Shown: positions 16,433 to 26,126, counted from the first letter of the stretch. The stretch is 37,017 bases of DNA from an uncultured Gemmatimonadota bacterium (GCA_946480295.1 CAMLIT010000034.1:1-37017); one strand, 5' to 3'. Notes: generated from the letters alone by a model not told the origin. Numbers and translations are program-made.

Positions 16433-18550
16433 ATGCGCGAGCGACAAACGCCCCGACGAGAGTCGGGGCGTTTTCGCGTTAGGCGCGCCGCCGCGCTGGC
16501 GCCGGAGCGCCTGCGCCCCATGGCCGCCTCCATCGGCCACGAGCTGCCCCCGGGCCGCGGGTGGACGTACGAGCCGAAGTACGACGGCATGCGCGTCCTC
16601 GCCTTCGTCTCCGGCGCCCGCGTCCGGCTCCTCACCCGGAACGGTCGCGACAAGGCCGCGCAGTTCCCGGAGGTCGTCGCCGCCGTCCGTACCCTCGGCC
16701 GGCGCACGCGGCGGCCGCTCATCCTCGACGGCGAGATCGTCGCCCTCGACCGGAACGCGCCCGGGCAGTTCCAGGCGCTGCAGGGGCGCATGCACCTGCG
16801 CGACGCGGCGGAGATCGCGCGCCGCGCCACCGAGCATCCCGCGGCGCTGATCGCGTTCGACCTCCTCCGCGACGGCGCCGACGTCCTGCTCGACGAGCCC
16901 TGGTCCACACGGCGCGAGCGCCTCGAGGCGGTCCTGGAGCCGGCGCCGAATCCGGCGCTCCGCCTCGGCGCCACCGTCCGCGACGGCCGCCGCCTCCTCG
17001 ATCGCGCGCGCGCCGCCGGCTGGGAGGGGATCATCGCCAAACGAGTGGACGCCCCCTACGTCCCCGGCGCCCGCTCCACCGACTGGCTCAAGCTCAAGCT
17101 CCTCCACCGCGCCGAGTTCGTCGTCGGCGGCTTCACCGAGCCGCGCCGCTCCCGCCCGTTCCTCGGCGCCATCCTCCTCGGCTACTTCGACGCGCAGGGA
17201 CAGCTCTGCTACGCCGGCCACACCGGCGGCGGCTTCGACCGCGCGAGCCTGGAGGACATGCACCGCCGCCTCACCCGCATCGAGCGCCGCACGTCTCCCT
17301 TCGCCGACCCGCCGCGCACCAACGAGCGCGCGCACTGGGTACAGCCGAAGGTCGTCGTGGAGGTCAAGTTCGCCGAGTGGACCGCCGACGGAAAGCTGCG
17401 CCAGCCGATCTTCCTCGGCGTGCGCGATGACAAGCCCGCGCGCGAGGTGACGATAGAGGCCGAGAGCGTGCAGCACCTCGCGCCGGCTCGCCGCCATGGT
17501 CGCGACGGCGGGCGTACCGGCCGTGCCCGACGCCCCGCGCGCGCGGCGCAGGCACGCGCGCGCACCGATCCCGGCGCGCAGGCCGCGCGTGTCGTCGACC
17601 AGCTCGATCGCATCGAGGCCGACGGTGGCGACGGCGCGATCGACTTCGGCGGCGGCCGTTCCCTTCACGTGAGCAGCCTCGGGAAGCCGTACTTTCCAGG
17701 CGATGGCGTGACGAAGGGGGACCTCATGCGCTACTACGCGCTCGTCTCCCCCGTCCTGCTCCCGCTGCTGCGCGATCGACCGCTCGCGCTCAAGCGCTAC
17801 CCCGACGGCATCGAGGGACCGTCGTTCTTCCAGCAGAACGCCGGTCCACGCGTGCCGCGCGGCGTTCGTACGGCCACGGTAGCGACCACGGAGGGCCCTG
17901 CCCGGCGGCTGGTCGGCGGCGACCTGCCGACGCTGCTCTACACGGTCCAGTTCGGCACGATCGCTGTTCATCCATGGCTCTCGCGTGTAGAATCCAGTGA
18001 CGACGCGGACTTCAGCGTGATCGATCTCGATCCCGGTGAGGGCGTCGCGTTCGCCAGGGTGGTGGAGCTCGCGCGCACGATTGGCGACGAGATCCGGGCG
18101 CTCGGTCTGCACGCCGCCGTGAAGACGTCCGGATCGCGCGGGGTGCACATCGCGATCCCCCTCCCGCGGCACACGGGCTACGCGACATCGCTGTCGCTGG
18201 CCGACGGCATCGCCCGACGGGTGAGCCGCGCACGCCCCGAGCTGGCGACGACGCAGCGCCGCCTCGGCGCACGACCGGAAGGCACCATCTACGTGGATGC
18301 GCAACAGAACGCGCGCGGCAAGAGCATGGTCAGCGCGTATTCGGTGCGGGCCCACGCCGGCGCGACCGTCTCGGCGCCCCTGGACTGGGGCGAGCTGACC
18401 GGCCGCCTGCGTCTGGACGCGTTCACGGTCAGGACGATGCCACGGCGCCTCGAGCGCGTCGGGGATCTGTGGGGCGAGGCGATCGCGCGGCGCAACACCG
18501 CCCGGGCGGTGGCCCGAGCCCTGCAGCAGTTGAAGGAGCAGGAGGAGTGA
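16433..18550 (+). CDS. ligD: LigD-type ATP-dependent DNA ligase fused to PrimPol polymerase
   Basis: Bacterial non-homologous end-joining enzyme. The ligase comes first: nucleotidyl-lysine motif I YEPKYDGMRVL, LILDGEIVAL, IIAKRVD and WLKLKLL, with an OB domain to about 350. A basic linker (ARRHGRDGGRTGRARRPAR) leads to the polymerase: FPGDGVTKGDLMRYY, KRYPDGIEGPSFFQQN, catalytic VIDLDPGEG, KTSGSRGVHIAIPL. The 3'-phosphoesterase domain is absent. The order Lig-Pol differs from mycobacterial Pol-PE-Lig. No Ku gene is in the window. The start is uncertain: ATG 16433 places the csp terminator inside codons 5-14, while ATG 16520 has GGAG 12 nt upstream but cuts the motif before MAASIGHEL. Confidence 0.92.
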   Translation: MRERQTPRRESGRFRVRRAAALAPERLRPMAASIGHELPPGRGWTYEPKYDGMRVLAFVSGARVRLLTRNGRDKAAQFPEVVAAVRTLGRRTRRPLILDGEIVALDRNAPGQFQALQGRMHLRDAAEIARRATEHPAALIAFDLLRDGADVLLDEPWSTRRERLEAVLEPAPNPALRLGATVRDGRRLLDRARAAGWEGIIAKRVDAPYVPGARSTDWLKLKLLHRAEFVVGGFTEPRRSRPFLGAILLGYFDAQGQLCYAGHTGGGFDRASLEDMHRRLTRIERRTSPFADPPRTNERAHWVQPKVVVEVKFAEWTADGKLRQPIFLGVRDDKPAREVTIEAESVQHLAPARRHGRDGGRTGRARRPARAAQARARTDPGAQAARVVDQLDRIEADGGDGAIDFGGGRSLHVSSLGKPYFPGDGVTKGDLMRYYALVSPVLLPLLRDRPLALKRYPDGIEGPSFFQQNAGPRVPRGVRTATVATTEGPARRLVGGDLPTLLYTVQFGTIAVHPWLSRVESSDDADFSVIDLDPGEGVAFARVVELARTIGDEIRALGLHAAVKTSGSRGVHIAIPLPRHTGYATSLSLADGIARRVSRARPELATTQRRLGARPEGTIYVDAQQNARGKSMVSAYSVRAHAGATVSAPLDWGELTGRLRLDAFTVRTMPRRLERVGDLWGEAIARRNTARAVARALQQLKEQEE
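16446..16474 (+). terminator. Rho-independent terminator after the cold-shock gene
   Basis: Perfect 12-bp stem (16446-16457 with 16462-16473), GAGA tetraloop, T-rich end. It overlaps the first codons of the ligD frame if that gene starts at 16433. Confidence 0.8.
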
Positions 18551-18855
18551 TGACGATCGACGAACAGGTCAAGCTGGACGCGCAGCTCTTCTGTCGCGAC
18601 CTGCCCGGCGGCGGCTATGTCGCCATCGAGCAGGTGAATCACGTCGATGGCGACCGCGAGGTGCCCCGCACTCGCGTCTGCGTCGAACGCCGGACGGATG
18701 CCGATCGGCGGTCCGGACATCAGCCGCCCGTGATCGCCGAGGTCGACGGGCACGGCTCGGCCGCGACGTTCGCGGAGCTCTACTGCCTCGCCGTGGACAA
18801 CGTGGCGATCGCCCGCGCGCTTCTCGACTGGCAGCGCCGCGTGCGCATCGACTAG
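18550..18855 (+). CDS. Hypothetical protein translationally coupled to LigD
   Basis: 101 residues, starting MTIDEQVKLDAQLFCRD. ATG 18550 shares its A with the ligD stop (TGATG) and has GGAGGAG just upstream, so coupling is strong. No domain is recognised; the sequence is acidic, soluble and has two cysteines. The tight link to ligD hints at a DNA-repair role, which is inference only. It ends 40 nt from the convergent yggX gene. Confidence 0.75.
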   Translation: MTIDEQVKLDAQLFCRDLPGGGYVAIEQVNHVDGDREVPRTRVCVERRTDADRRSGHQPPVIAEVDGHGSAATFAELYCLAVDNVAIARALLDWQRRVRID

Positions 18856-18895
18856 CGGCTCCGGACGCGGATCGGCCAGCTCCGCGACAACCCGA

Positions 18896-19174
18896 TCACC
18901 ACTGGATGCTTCCCTTCCTGGAGGTGTCCACGTCCTCCTCGCGCCCTGCCCGGAAGAGGAACGCTTCCATGTTGCGCGTGAGGAAGCTGCGCGCCTGCGG
19001 GTCCATCAGGTTCAGGCCGTAGTGGTTGATCAGCATCATCTGCTGCCGCGTCCACTGCGACCAGCAGTCCTGGCAGATCTCGGCCACCACGCGCGCGCCG
19101 AGGGGGCCGGGAAAGGGGGCGCGCTCGAAGCCGGCGCGGGTCTGGCCGCAGCGCGTGCAGGTGACGTCGGGCAT
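18896..19174 (-). CDS. yggX: Fe(2+)-trafficking protein YggX family, with added CxxC pairs
   Basis: 92 residues. The core matches YggX: GPLGARVVAEICQDCWSQW, then TRQQMMLINHYGLNLMDP and LTRNMEAFLF. E. coli YggX guards labile iron and Fe-S clusters against oxidation. Here the N-terminus has CTRCG and the core has CQDC, so four cysteines could form a zinc- or iron-binding site that the enterobacterial protein lacks. ATG 19174 has GAGG 6 nt upstream; the frame extends to 19201 without a ribosome site. Confidence 0.88.
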   Translation of the reverse strand: MPDVTCTRCGQTRAGFERAPFPGPLGARVVAEICQDCWSQWTRQQMMLINHYGLNLMDPQARSFLTRNMEAFLFRAGREEDVDTSRKGSIQW

Positions 19175-19221
19175 GGAATACCTCGTGATGAGCTTCAGCA
19201 ACCGGGGACACGAGAGAGCCT

Positions 19222-19264
19222 AAAGCGAAACACCCCGGCCCGGGAGTGGCTCCCGGCCGGGGTG
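19222..19264 (-). terminator. Terminator after the desaturase gene
   Basis: 10-bp perfect outer stem (19231-19240 with 19255-19264) with an inner GGGA/TCCC pairing. It is followed on the minus strand by TTTCGCTTT. It begins 43 nt after the desaturase stop and precedes yggX, so yggX probably has its own promoter. Confidence 0.7.
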
Positions 19265-19307
19265 TGCTGCGCTTCGTATCGGCGCGGCGCGCGCGGCGCC
19301 GGGAAGG

Positions 19308-20090
19308 TTACGCCGCGAGCTCGAGGTGGTGCGACTTGTCGATGCCGCGGGCGTACTCGACCTTCGCCAGGCCGAACACCTGCAGGACGCGGATGTACAT
19401 CCAGCCCACGTCGAACTCGAACCACTTCTCCTTGAACTTCGCCGACTTCGGGTCCGCGTGGTGGTTGTTGTGCAGCTCCTCGCCGCCCAGCCAGATCGCG
19501 ATCGGCGAGATGTTCCGGCTCTCGTCCTTCACGTTGAAGTTGCGATAGCCCAGCGCGTGGCCGATCCCGTTGACGACGCCGGCCGCCCAGAACGGGATCC
19601 ACAGCATCTGCACGCCCCAGACGATCGGGCCGACGAAGAAGCCGAACAGGTACACGTCGATGACGAACATCACCGTGATGCCGACCCAGTTCAGGCGGGA
19701 GAGGAGGTGCCGCTCGAGCCAGTCGTTGGGCGTGCCCTTGCCGTACTTGTCGAGGACCCCGGGCTGGCGCACCGCCCGACGGTAGTAGAACGCGCCCTTC
19801 AACAGGATCTCGCGCAGCCCTTCGACGACGGGGCTGTGCGGATCCCCCTCGCGATCGGCGAACGCGTGGTGCTTGCGATGGCACGCCACCCACTCCTTCG
19901 TCACGATGGCCGTGGTCAGCCACAGCCAGATGCGCATCGGGTACGCGGCGAGGGCGTGCAGCTTCACACCACGGTGCGTCTGCGCCCGATGCAGGAAGAG
20001 GGTCACGCACACGTTGGTGATATGGCCGGCGACGACCACGAACAGAACCGGCATCCACCAACGAGCTGCCCATTCGCCAAAACCTGGCAT
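19308..20090 (-). CDS. Fatty acid desaturase (delta-9 acyl-CoA/acyl-lipid type)
   Basis: Membrane di-iron enzyme that places a cis double bond in a fatty acyl chain. The three histidine boxes are present: H34-x4-H39 (HRAQTHR), H71-xx-HH (HRKHHAFAD) and HNNHH near the C-terminus (GGEELHNNHHADP). Four or so hydrophobic helices fit the family. ATG 20090 is chosen with GGAG 8 nt upstream, giving 260 residues; an upstream extension to 20192 has no homologous look. An oxygen-dependent enzyme, so the organism lives with air. An electron donor gene is not adjacent. Confidence 0.95.
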   Translation of the reverse strand: MPGFGEWAARWWMPVLFVVVAGHITNVCVTLFLHRAQTHRGVKLHALAAYPMRIWLWLTTAIVTKEWVACHRKHHAFADREGDPHSPVVEGLREILLKGAFYYRRAVRQPGVLDKYGKGTPNDWLERHLLSRLNWVGITVMFVIDVYLFGFFVGPIVWGVQMLWIPFWAAGVVNGIGHALGYRNFNVKDESRNISPIAIWLGGEELHNNHHADPKSAKFKEKWFEFDVGWMYIRVLQVFGLAKVEYARGIDKSHHLELAA

Positions 20091-20238
20091 TGCGAACACT
20101 CCACCACGCGGGTTACGAAGAACGCGGCCGGCCGAAGAGGCGCCGCCGACACGATCGCGGCCCGGCTTCCACTCCGCCGGGCCGCGAGACACGCAATCTA
20201 ACCGATCCAGCCAGCGACGGCTACCAAACTGGACGTCG

Positions 20239-22326
20239 TCAACGGCTCTGGCCGCTCGCCGCCTGACCGCCGATCGGCGTCGTCAGGCCGCCACCCGTCG
20301 ACGGCCCACGATCGGCGGGCGGCGCATCGCCCCACGTGTCGTTCGACGCGTTCCAGTCGGGCACGTTCGGGTCGGGCCACAGTCGCACGCCGGTCACCGC
20401 GCTCCGCACCGGGATCGCCGCCGTGTACCGCGTCACCGACGGCTGCGCGGTCGTCCGTCGCCACCAGATCGAGACGGGCAGTCGCACGTCCTGCGTGCTG
20501 CCGTCCGCCAGTTTCAGACGCATCGCGACGGGAAAGGGCACACTCGTATGGCGGCGCAGGACGACGTCCACCACGTGCTGCGCGCCGATCTGCCGCATCG
20601 TCACGCTCTCGATGCCGATGTCGAGCACGTCGGTGCCGTAGAAGAACGCCCGCCAGAACCAGGCGAGGTCCTCGCCCGAGACGTTCTCCACGGTGCGGAA
20701 GAAGTCGGCGGGCGTCGGGTGCTTGAACGCCCACCGCCGGGCGTACTCGCGGAACGCGCGGTCCATCGTCTCACGCCCGATGACGTTGTCGCGCAGGGCG
20801 AGCAGCACCGCGGCGGGCTTGCGGTAGCCGATCGCGCCGAGCGCGCTCGCGTCGATCCGGTCGGGGCGCGTCATGAGCGGCGACTGCGTGCCGGAGTCCA
20901 CCGCCTGCCGCCAGTTCCGCACGTACGACGGGAAGAGGTTCGTGCCCGGGTACCGCCGCTCGTTGGAGAACGTGTTGATGTACGTGTTGAACCCCTCGTC
21001 CATCCACGCATAACGACGCTCGTTCGAGCCGACGACCATCGGGAACCACTCGTGGCCGTGCTCATGGTCGATGGTGCCGAAGGTCGAGCTCGGGTCGTTC
21101 GAGCCGTAGTGGACCATGACGAACATCGGGTACTCCATCCCGCCCACCGGGCCGGCGACGGACGTCGCCTGGGGATATGGGAAGGGGTACCAGAGCTCGG
21201 AGTAGGTGCGAATCGTCCACTGCGTCTGCTCCGCCGCCGTCTCCCAGGCGCGCCCGGCCTTCGGGAACTCGTAGAACGCCTGGGTGAGGATGCCGTTCCA
21301 GCTCGTGGCGTCCCAGCGGAAATCGGGCGCGGCGGCCCACGCCACGTCGCGCACGTGCTCGGCGTGGAAGCGCCACGTCCTCGTTCCCGGCACGGCCCGG
21401 TGCTTCGCCGCGTCCGCCTCCTCGCGCGTGATGATCGGCACGATGGTGGCCGAGTGCACCGCGCGGTCGAGCCGCTCGCGCTCGGCCGCGGTCAGCACCT
21501 CGTTGCGGTTCTGGAGCACCCCGCTCCCCGCCACGACGTAGCCCGCCGGCACGGTGACGCTGTAGTCGATGTTGCCGTACTCCAGGTAGAACTCGCCCTG
21601 GCCGAGGTACGGGTCCGTGTTCCAGCCGCGGACGTCGTCGTACACCGCCATGCGCGGATACCACTGCGCGATCTCGTACAGCGCGCTGTCGCGCCCCATG
21701 CGATCGGAGCCGTGCTCCGGCACGCGGAAGCTGTAGCGCATCGAGATCGTCGTCGTCCCGCCCTTCGGCGCGATCGGCGAGTCGAGGTCGATGCGGCCCA
21801 TCGTGTCGTTCACCCGGATCGTCGCCGGCCGGCCGTCCACCTGGATGCCGGTGAGCTCGTAGCCGCCCTGGAAGCCGCGCACGCCCCAGCGCGACTCCGC
21901 GGTGAAGAGCGCGCTGCCCTTGCTCTCCGGCCGGTAGAGGTTCTGGTCGAGCTGGAGCCAGACGAAGCGCAGGCTGTCGGGGGAGTTGTTCGTGTAGTGG
22001 ATGGTGACCGAACCGCGGATCGTGCGGGTCGTCGTGTCGAGCGTCGCGACGACGTCGTAGTCCGCGCGCTGCTGCCAGTACTCCGGCCCCGGTGCGCCGG
22101 ACGCGTCGCGGTAGGCGTTCGGGCCCGGCCAGTCCATCCGATCCAGCCGCGCGAACTCGTCCGCGGTCGTCGTGTCACGGAGCGGAGTGGCGCCGGGCAG
22201 TGCTGGCGGGGTCGTCACTGCGTGCGTGGTGTCGATCTGCACCGGCGAGAGCACCTGCGGGTGATGCGGAACGCAGCCGCCCGCCAGCACGAGGAGCGAC
22301 AATGGGAGGGTGAGCTTCACGAGCAT
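20239..22326 (-). CDS. M1-family metallopeptidase, predicted lipoprotein
   Basis: 695-residue zinc aminopeptidase-like protein. The N-terminus MLVKLTLPLSLLVLAGGCVPHH is a lipoprotein signal with cysteine at about residue 18. The M1 beta-sandwich domain follows, then the substrate motif GGMEYP (GAMEN equivalent). The zinc site is H421-E-H-G-H425 with the third ligand E444 in WMDEGFNTY, exactly 18 residues after the motif. A C-terminal extension carries a beta domain. ATG 22326 is chosen over 22398 because only it gives a signal peptide at the N-terminus. It probably digests peptides in the envelope. Confidence 0.94.
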   Translation of the reverse strand: MLVKLTLPLSLLVLAGGCVPHHPQVLSPVQIDTTHAVTTPPALPGATPLRDTTTADEFARLDRMDWPGPNAYRDASGAPGPEYWQQRADYDVVATLDTTTRTIRGSVTIHYTNNSPDSLRFVWLQLDQNLYRPESKGSALFTAESRWGVRGFQGGYELTGIQVDGRPATIRVNDTMGRIDLDSPIAPKGGTTTISMRYSFRVPEHGSDRMGRDSALYEIAQWYPRMAVYDDVRGWNTDPYLGQGEFYLEYGNIDYSVTVPAGYVVAGSGVLQNRNEVLTAAERERLDRAVHSATIVPIITREEADAAKHRAVPGTRTWRFHAEHVRDVAWAAAPDFRWDATSWNGILTQAFYEFPKAGRAWETAAEQTQWTIRTYSELWYPFPYPQATSVAGPVGGMEYPMFVMVHYGSNDPSSTFGTIDHEHGHEWFPMVVGSNERRYAWMDEGFNTYINTFSNERRYPGTNLFPSYVRNWRQAVDSGTQSPLMTRPDRIDASALGAIGYRKPAAVLLALRDNVIGRETMDRAFREYARRWAFKHPTPADFFRTVENVSGEDLAWFWRAFFYGTDVLDIGIESVTMRQIGAQHVVDVVLRRHTSVPFPVAMRLKLADGSTQDVRLPVSIWWRRTTAQPSVTRYTAAIPVRSAVTGVRLWPDPNVPDWNASNDTWGDAPPADRGPSTGGGLTTPIGGQAASGQSR

Positions 22327-22439
22327 GTTGAGTGAGGGTGTGTGTGCGACGGATGCGCCCGCACCGCCGCAACGCCAGTGCCGCGTCGGTCTCGACACCT
22401 TGCTTCCGCGGCTGCCTGCACGTTAACCATTGATCGACA

Positions 22440-23573
22440 ATGAAAAGGCGAACCACCCCCGTCGCACAACCGACGGCGCTGAGCCCGGCGCTCCCACACG
22501 CCAGCGGCGCGGCGACCGCACGCTACGGCGCCGCGCACGGCGACCAGTTCGAGGCGGGCTTCTACCGCGAGACGACCTTCGGCCTCACGGTCTCCTCGCT
22601 CGGCATCGGCACCTATCTCGGCGACTGCACCGACGACGAGGACGCGCGCTACACCGCCGCGATCCGCCGGGCGCTCGCCCTCGGCATCAACATCGTCGAC
22701 ACGGCGATCAACTACCGGTGCCAGCGCTCGGAGCGCAGCGTGTGCCTCGCGCTGCAGCAGGCGATCGACGCCGGCGAGATCGCGCGCGAGGAAGTCGTGG
22801 TCTGCTCGAAGGGCGGCTACATCCCCCTCGACGGCGAGCCGCCGGCGACGCGCGAGGCGTACGAGGCGTACGTGCAGCGCGAGTTCCACGACGCGGGTGT
22901 GGTCGCCCCCGAGGACGTCGTGGCGGGCGGGCATTCCCTCGCCTCGACCTTCCTCAAGTACTGCATCGCGCGCAGCCGGCAGAACCTCGGCGTGCGCACG
23001 ATCGACGTCTACTACCTCCACAACCCCGAGCAGCAGCTCGCCACGACCACGCCGAAGCAGCTGCGTGCGCGGCTGCGCGCGGCGTTCGCCACGCTGGAGG
23101 AGTCGGTGGGGCGCCGGGACATCGGCGTCTACGGCGTCGCCACGTGGAACGGGCTGCGCGTGGCGCCCGGCGCGAAGGGCCACCTCTCGCTCCCCGAGCT
23201 CGTCGCCATCGCCCACGAGGTCGCGGGCGACGCACACCACTTCCGCGTCGTGCAGCTTCCCCTGAGCCTCGCGATGCCGGAGGCGGTCCGCGAGCCGACG
23301 CAGGTCCTCGACGGGCGCGAGCCGGTGTCGCCGGTCGAGGCCGCGCGCGCGCTCGGGCTGACGGTGACCGCGAGCGCGACGCTCATGCAGGGGCAGCTCG
23401 CGCAGGGGCTCCCCGACCAGGTGCGCGCGCTCTTTCCCGACGCGCCCAGCGACGCCGCGCGCGCGCTGGGCTTCGTGCGCGCGCTGCCGGGGATCACGAC
23501 GGCGCTCGTCGGCATGCGATCCATCGCCCACCTGCGCGAGAACCTCGCGAGCGTCGGGACCGGCGCGCGCTAG
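22440..23573 (+). CDS. Aldo/keto reductase
   Basis: 377-residue NAD(P)H-dependent reductase of the AKR TIM-barrel family. The catalytic tetrad is readable: Asp and Tyr in NIVDTAINY, Lys in VVVCSKGGY and His in DVYYLHNPEQQ. The C-terminal cofactor region is PGITTALVGMRSIAHLREN. An insertion of about 40 residues follows the Lys strand (DGEPPATREAYEAYVQRE). The substrate is unknown. ATG 22440 has no clear ribosome site. The last 4 nt overlap the convergent thioredoxin-NHL gene. Confidence 0.92.
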   Translation: MKRRTTPVAQPTALSPALPHASGAATARYGAAHGDQFEAGFYRETTFGLTVSSLGIGTYLGDCTDDEDARYTAAIRRALALGINIVDTAINYRCQRSERSVCLALQQAIDAGEIAREEVVVCSKGGYIPLDGEPPATREAYEAYVQREFHDAGVVAPEDVVAGGHSLASTFLKYCIARSRQNLGVRTIDVYYLHNPEQQLATTTPKQLRARLRAAFATLEESVGRRDIGVYGVATWNGLRVAPGAKGHLSLPELVAIAHEVAGDAHHFRVVQLPLSLAMPEAVREPTQVLDGREPVSPVEAARALGLTVTASATLMQGQLAQGLPDQVRALFPDAPSDAARALGFVRALPGITTALVGMRSIAHLRENLASVGTGAR

Positions 23574-25006
23574 AGCTGCACCTCGAGCGGCCGCATCGAC
23601 CCGTCGCCGCGCGCGACGACGACGATGCGGTGGGCGTTCGTGTCCGCGACGTACACGTGCGTCGGCGTGACGGCGAGCCCGGCTGGCTCGTGGAATCCGC
23701 GCAGCCACGTCGTGACCTCGCGCGTCCGCGGATCGAGCCACTTCAGCGCGCCGTTGTACGAGTCGGCGACGAGCAGGCGGCCGTCGGCCGCCGCGGCCAC
23801 GCCCTGCGCGTGCTGCAGCCGCACCGCGTCGCCCACGCCGTCCTGGTCGCCGAAGTCGAACAGGCCGGTGCCGACGATCGTCTCGACGCGGCCGTCCAGA
23901 TCGGTCTCCGACCAGCGGATCGCGCTCGACTCCGCGTCGGCGAAGTAGAGCCGCCCCCGCGCGGCCGTCAGCCCCATCGGCTGCGCGAGCGCCGCCCGCG
24001 CGTTCGCGCCATCCTCGATCGCCTCGGCGCCGCTCCCGCAGTGCACGCGCAGGTCGCTCCCATCGGGCGCGACGCTCCAGATCTGGTGCGTGCCCGCCAT
24101 GGCGATACACACCTTCCCGTCGACCGGCGCGACGTCCCACGGCGACGAGAGCGCGCCGGCGGCACGATCGGCGCGCGTACGCAGCTGGCGGCCCGTGCCG
24201 GCGACCGTGCGGCCGTCGCCGCTCGCGAGCGCGATCGCCCGCAGCGCGTGATTCTCCGCGTCGGCGACGTACAGCGTGTCCCCGTCGAAGGCGAGTCCCT
24301 GCGGATACGCGAAGCGCGGCCGTGGCCCGTCCTCGAACCCGCGCTCGCCGCCGACGACCCGCACCCGTGACATCGTGAGGCCGTCGCTCGCCAGCTCACC
24401 GACGAGGACGCGATCGTGGCCGCTGTCGGCGATGGCGATCCGTCGGCCGTCCACCGCCACCTTGCCGGGATAGCACAGCAGCCCGGGCGCGATCGCCGGC
24501 TGCTCCAGCCGCGGCTCGTCCGGGCCGGGCTGGAGCTGGTCCGCCTCCTCGTAGGCGCGGAGCGCGCGCTCGACCACCGGCTCCAGCATCTCGGCGGTGA
24601 ACTCGCCGGCGTGCGAGCCGAGCACGTACCCGCGCGGGTCGACGACGACGAGCGTGGGCCAGGCCTGCACCGCGTAGCTGCGCCAGACGCGGAACTGCCG
24701 GTCGTTCACGACCGGATGGTGCACGCCGAGACGGAGCGAGGCCTCGCGGATGTGCTCCGTCACCCGCTCGGCGGGATACTTCCCGCTGTGGACGCCGACG
24801 ACACGAACCACGTCGGGATGCCGTTCCTCGAGCTTCCGCAACTGCGGAAGCACATGGATGCAGTTGATTCAGCCGTACGTCCAGAAATCGAGGAAGAGCA
24901 GCTTCCCCCGGAAGTCCGCGAGCTGCAGGGCGCGGCCACCGGTGTGGATCCAATCGAGACCGGCCGGGAAGTCGGGAGCGCGGACGGCGGCGGGGTCTTC
25001 TCTCAT
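23570..25006 (-). CDS. Thioredoxin-NHL selenoprotein (NHLRC2-like), TGA read as selenocysteine at residue 46
   Basis: Residues 10-150 form a thioredoxin-like domain ([18 protein letters not shown], then [47 protein letters not shown]). Residues 165-475 are NHL repeats forming a beta propeller ([20 protein letters not shown] and similar). The family, including animal NHLRC2, has CCINC or GCINC at the active site. Here the first redox Cys codon is TGA (24869-24871), with open homologous sequence on both sides and a SECIS-like hairpin after it. With Sec the protein is 478 residues, full length, and soluble (no signal peptide). If TGA were a stop, only 45 residues would be made, or a propeller lacking the redox site from GTG 24853. 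ATG 25006 overlaps a 22-codon ORF; an in-frame GTG at 25036 is an alternative. Confidence 0.85.
24832..24851 (-). promoter_or_regulatory. Bacterial SECIS-like hairpin
   Basis: On the minus strand an 8-bp perfect stem, GCTTCCGC with GCGGAAGC, closes an AGUU tetraloop. It starts 17 nt after the TGA and its apical loop begins 25 nt after it. Published bacterial SECIS rules ask for a loop 16-37 nt after UGA with a G among its first two loop bases; both hold. A competing pairing CAACTGC/GCAGTTG (24839-24866) shares the loop bases. SelB binding is inferred. Confidence 0.72.
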
Positions 25007-25067
25007 GCGCGGACGCTGCGGCGAAAGTCGCGCCACGGAGCGCGCTGCCTGCGTCGGGCGGTCGCGG

Positions 25068-25071
<4 letters not shown>
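25003..25071 (-). CDS. 22-residue Arg-rich mini-ORF bridging two genes
   Basis: ATG 25071 overlaps the TolB-like gene's stop as ATGA, and its own stop overlaps the selenoprotein's ATG, again as ATGA. The product [20 protein letters not shown] plus RA has nine Arg of 22 residues and no domain. Its likely role, if any, is to carry terminating ribosomes to the selenoprotein start, which lacks a Shine-Dalgarno. Chance cannot be ruled out. Confidence 0.4.
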
Positions 25072-26117
<1,046 letters not shown>

Positions 26118-26126
26118 GCCCGCAAT

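Noticed and set aside
16004..18355. 783-codon minus-strand open frame opposite ligD and csp
   Set aside because: Shadow frame over two well-defined genes; no recognisable motifs.
23570..24853. Taking the NHL gene as a normal CDS starting at GTG 24853, or as a pseudogene with a nonsense mutation
   Set aside because: The 51 codons upstream are in frame and match the family N-terminus. Loss would fall precisely on the redox Cys, and a SECIS-like hairpin follows. Sec decoding explains all of this better, though it needs confirmation.
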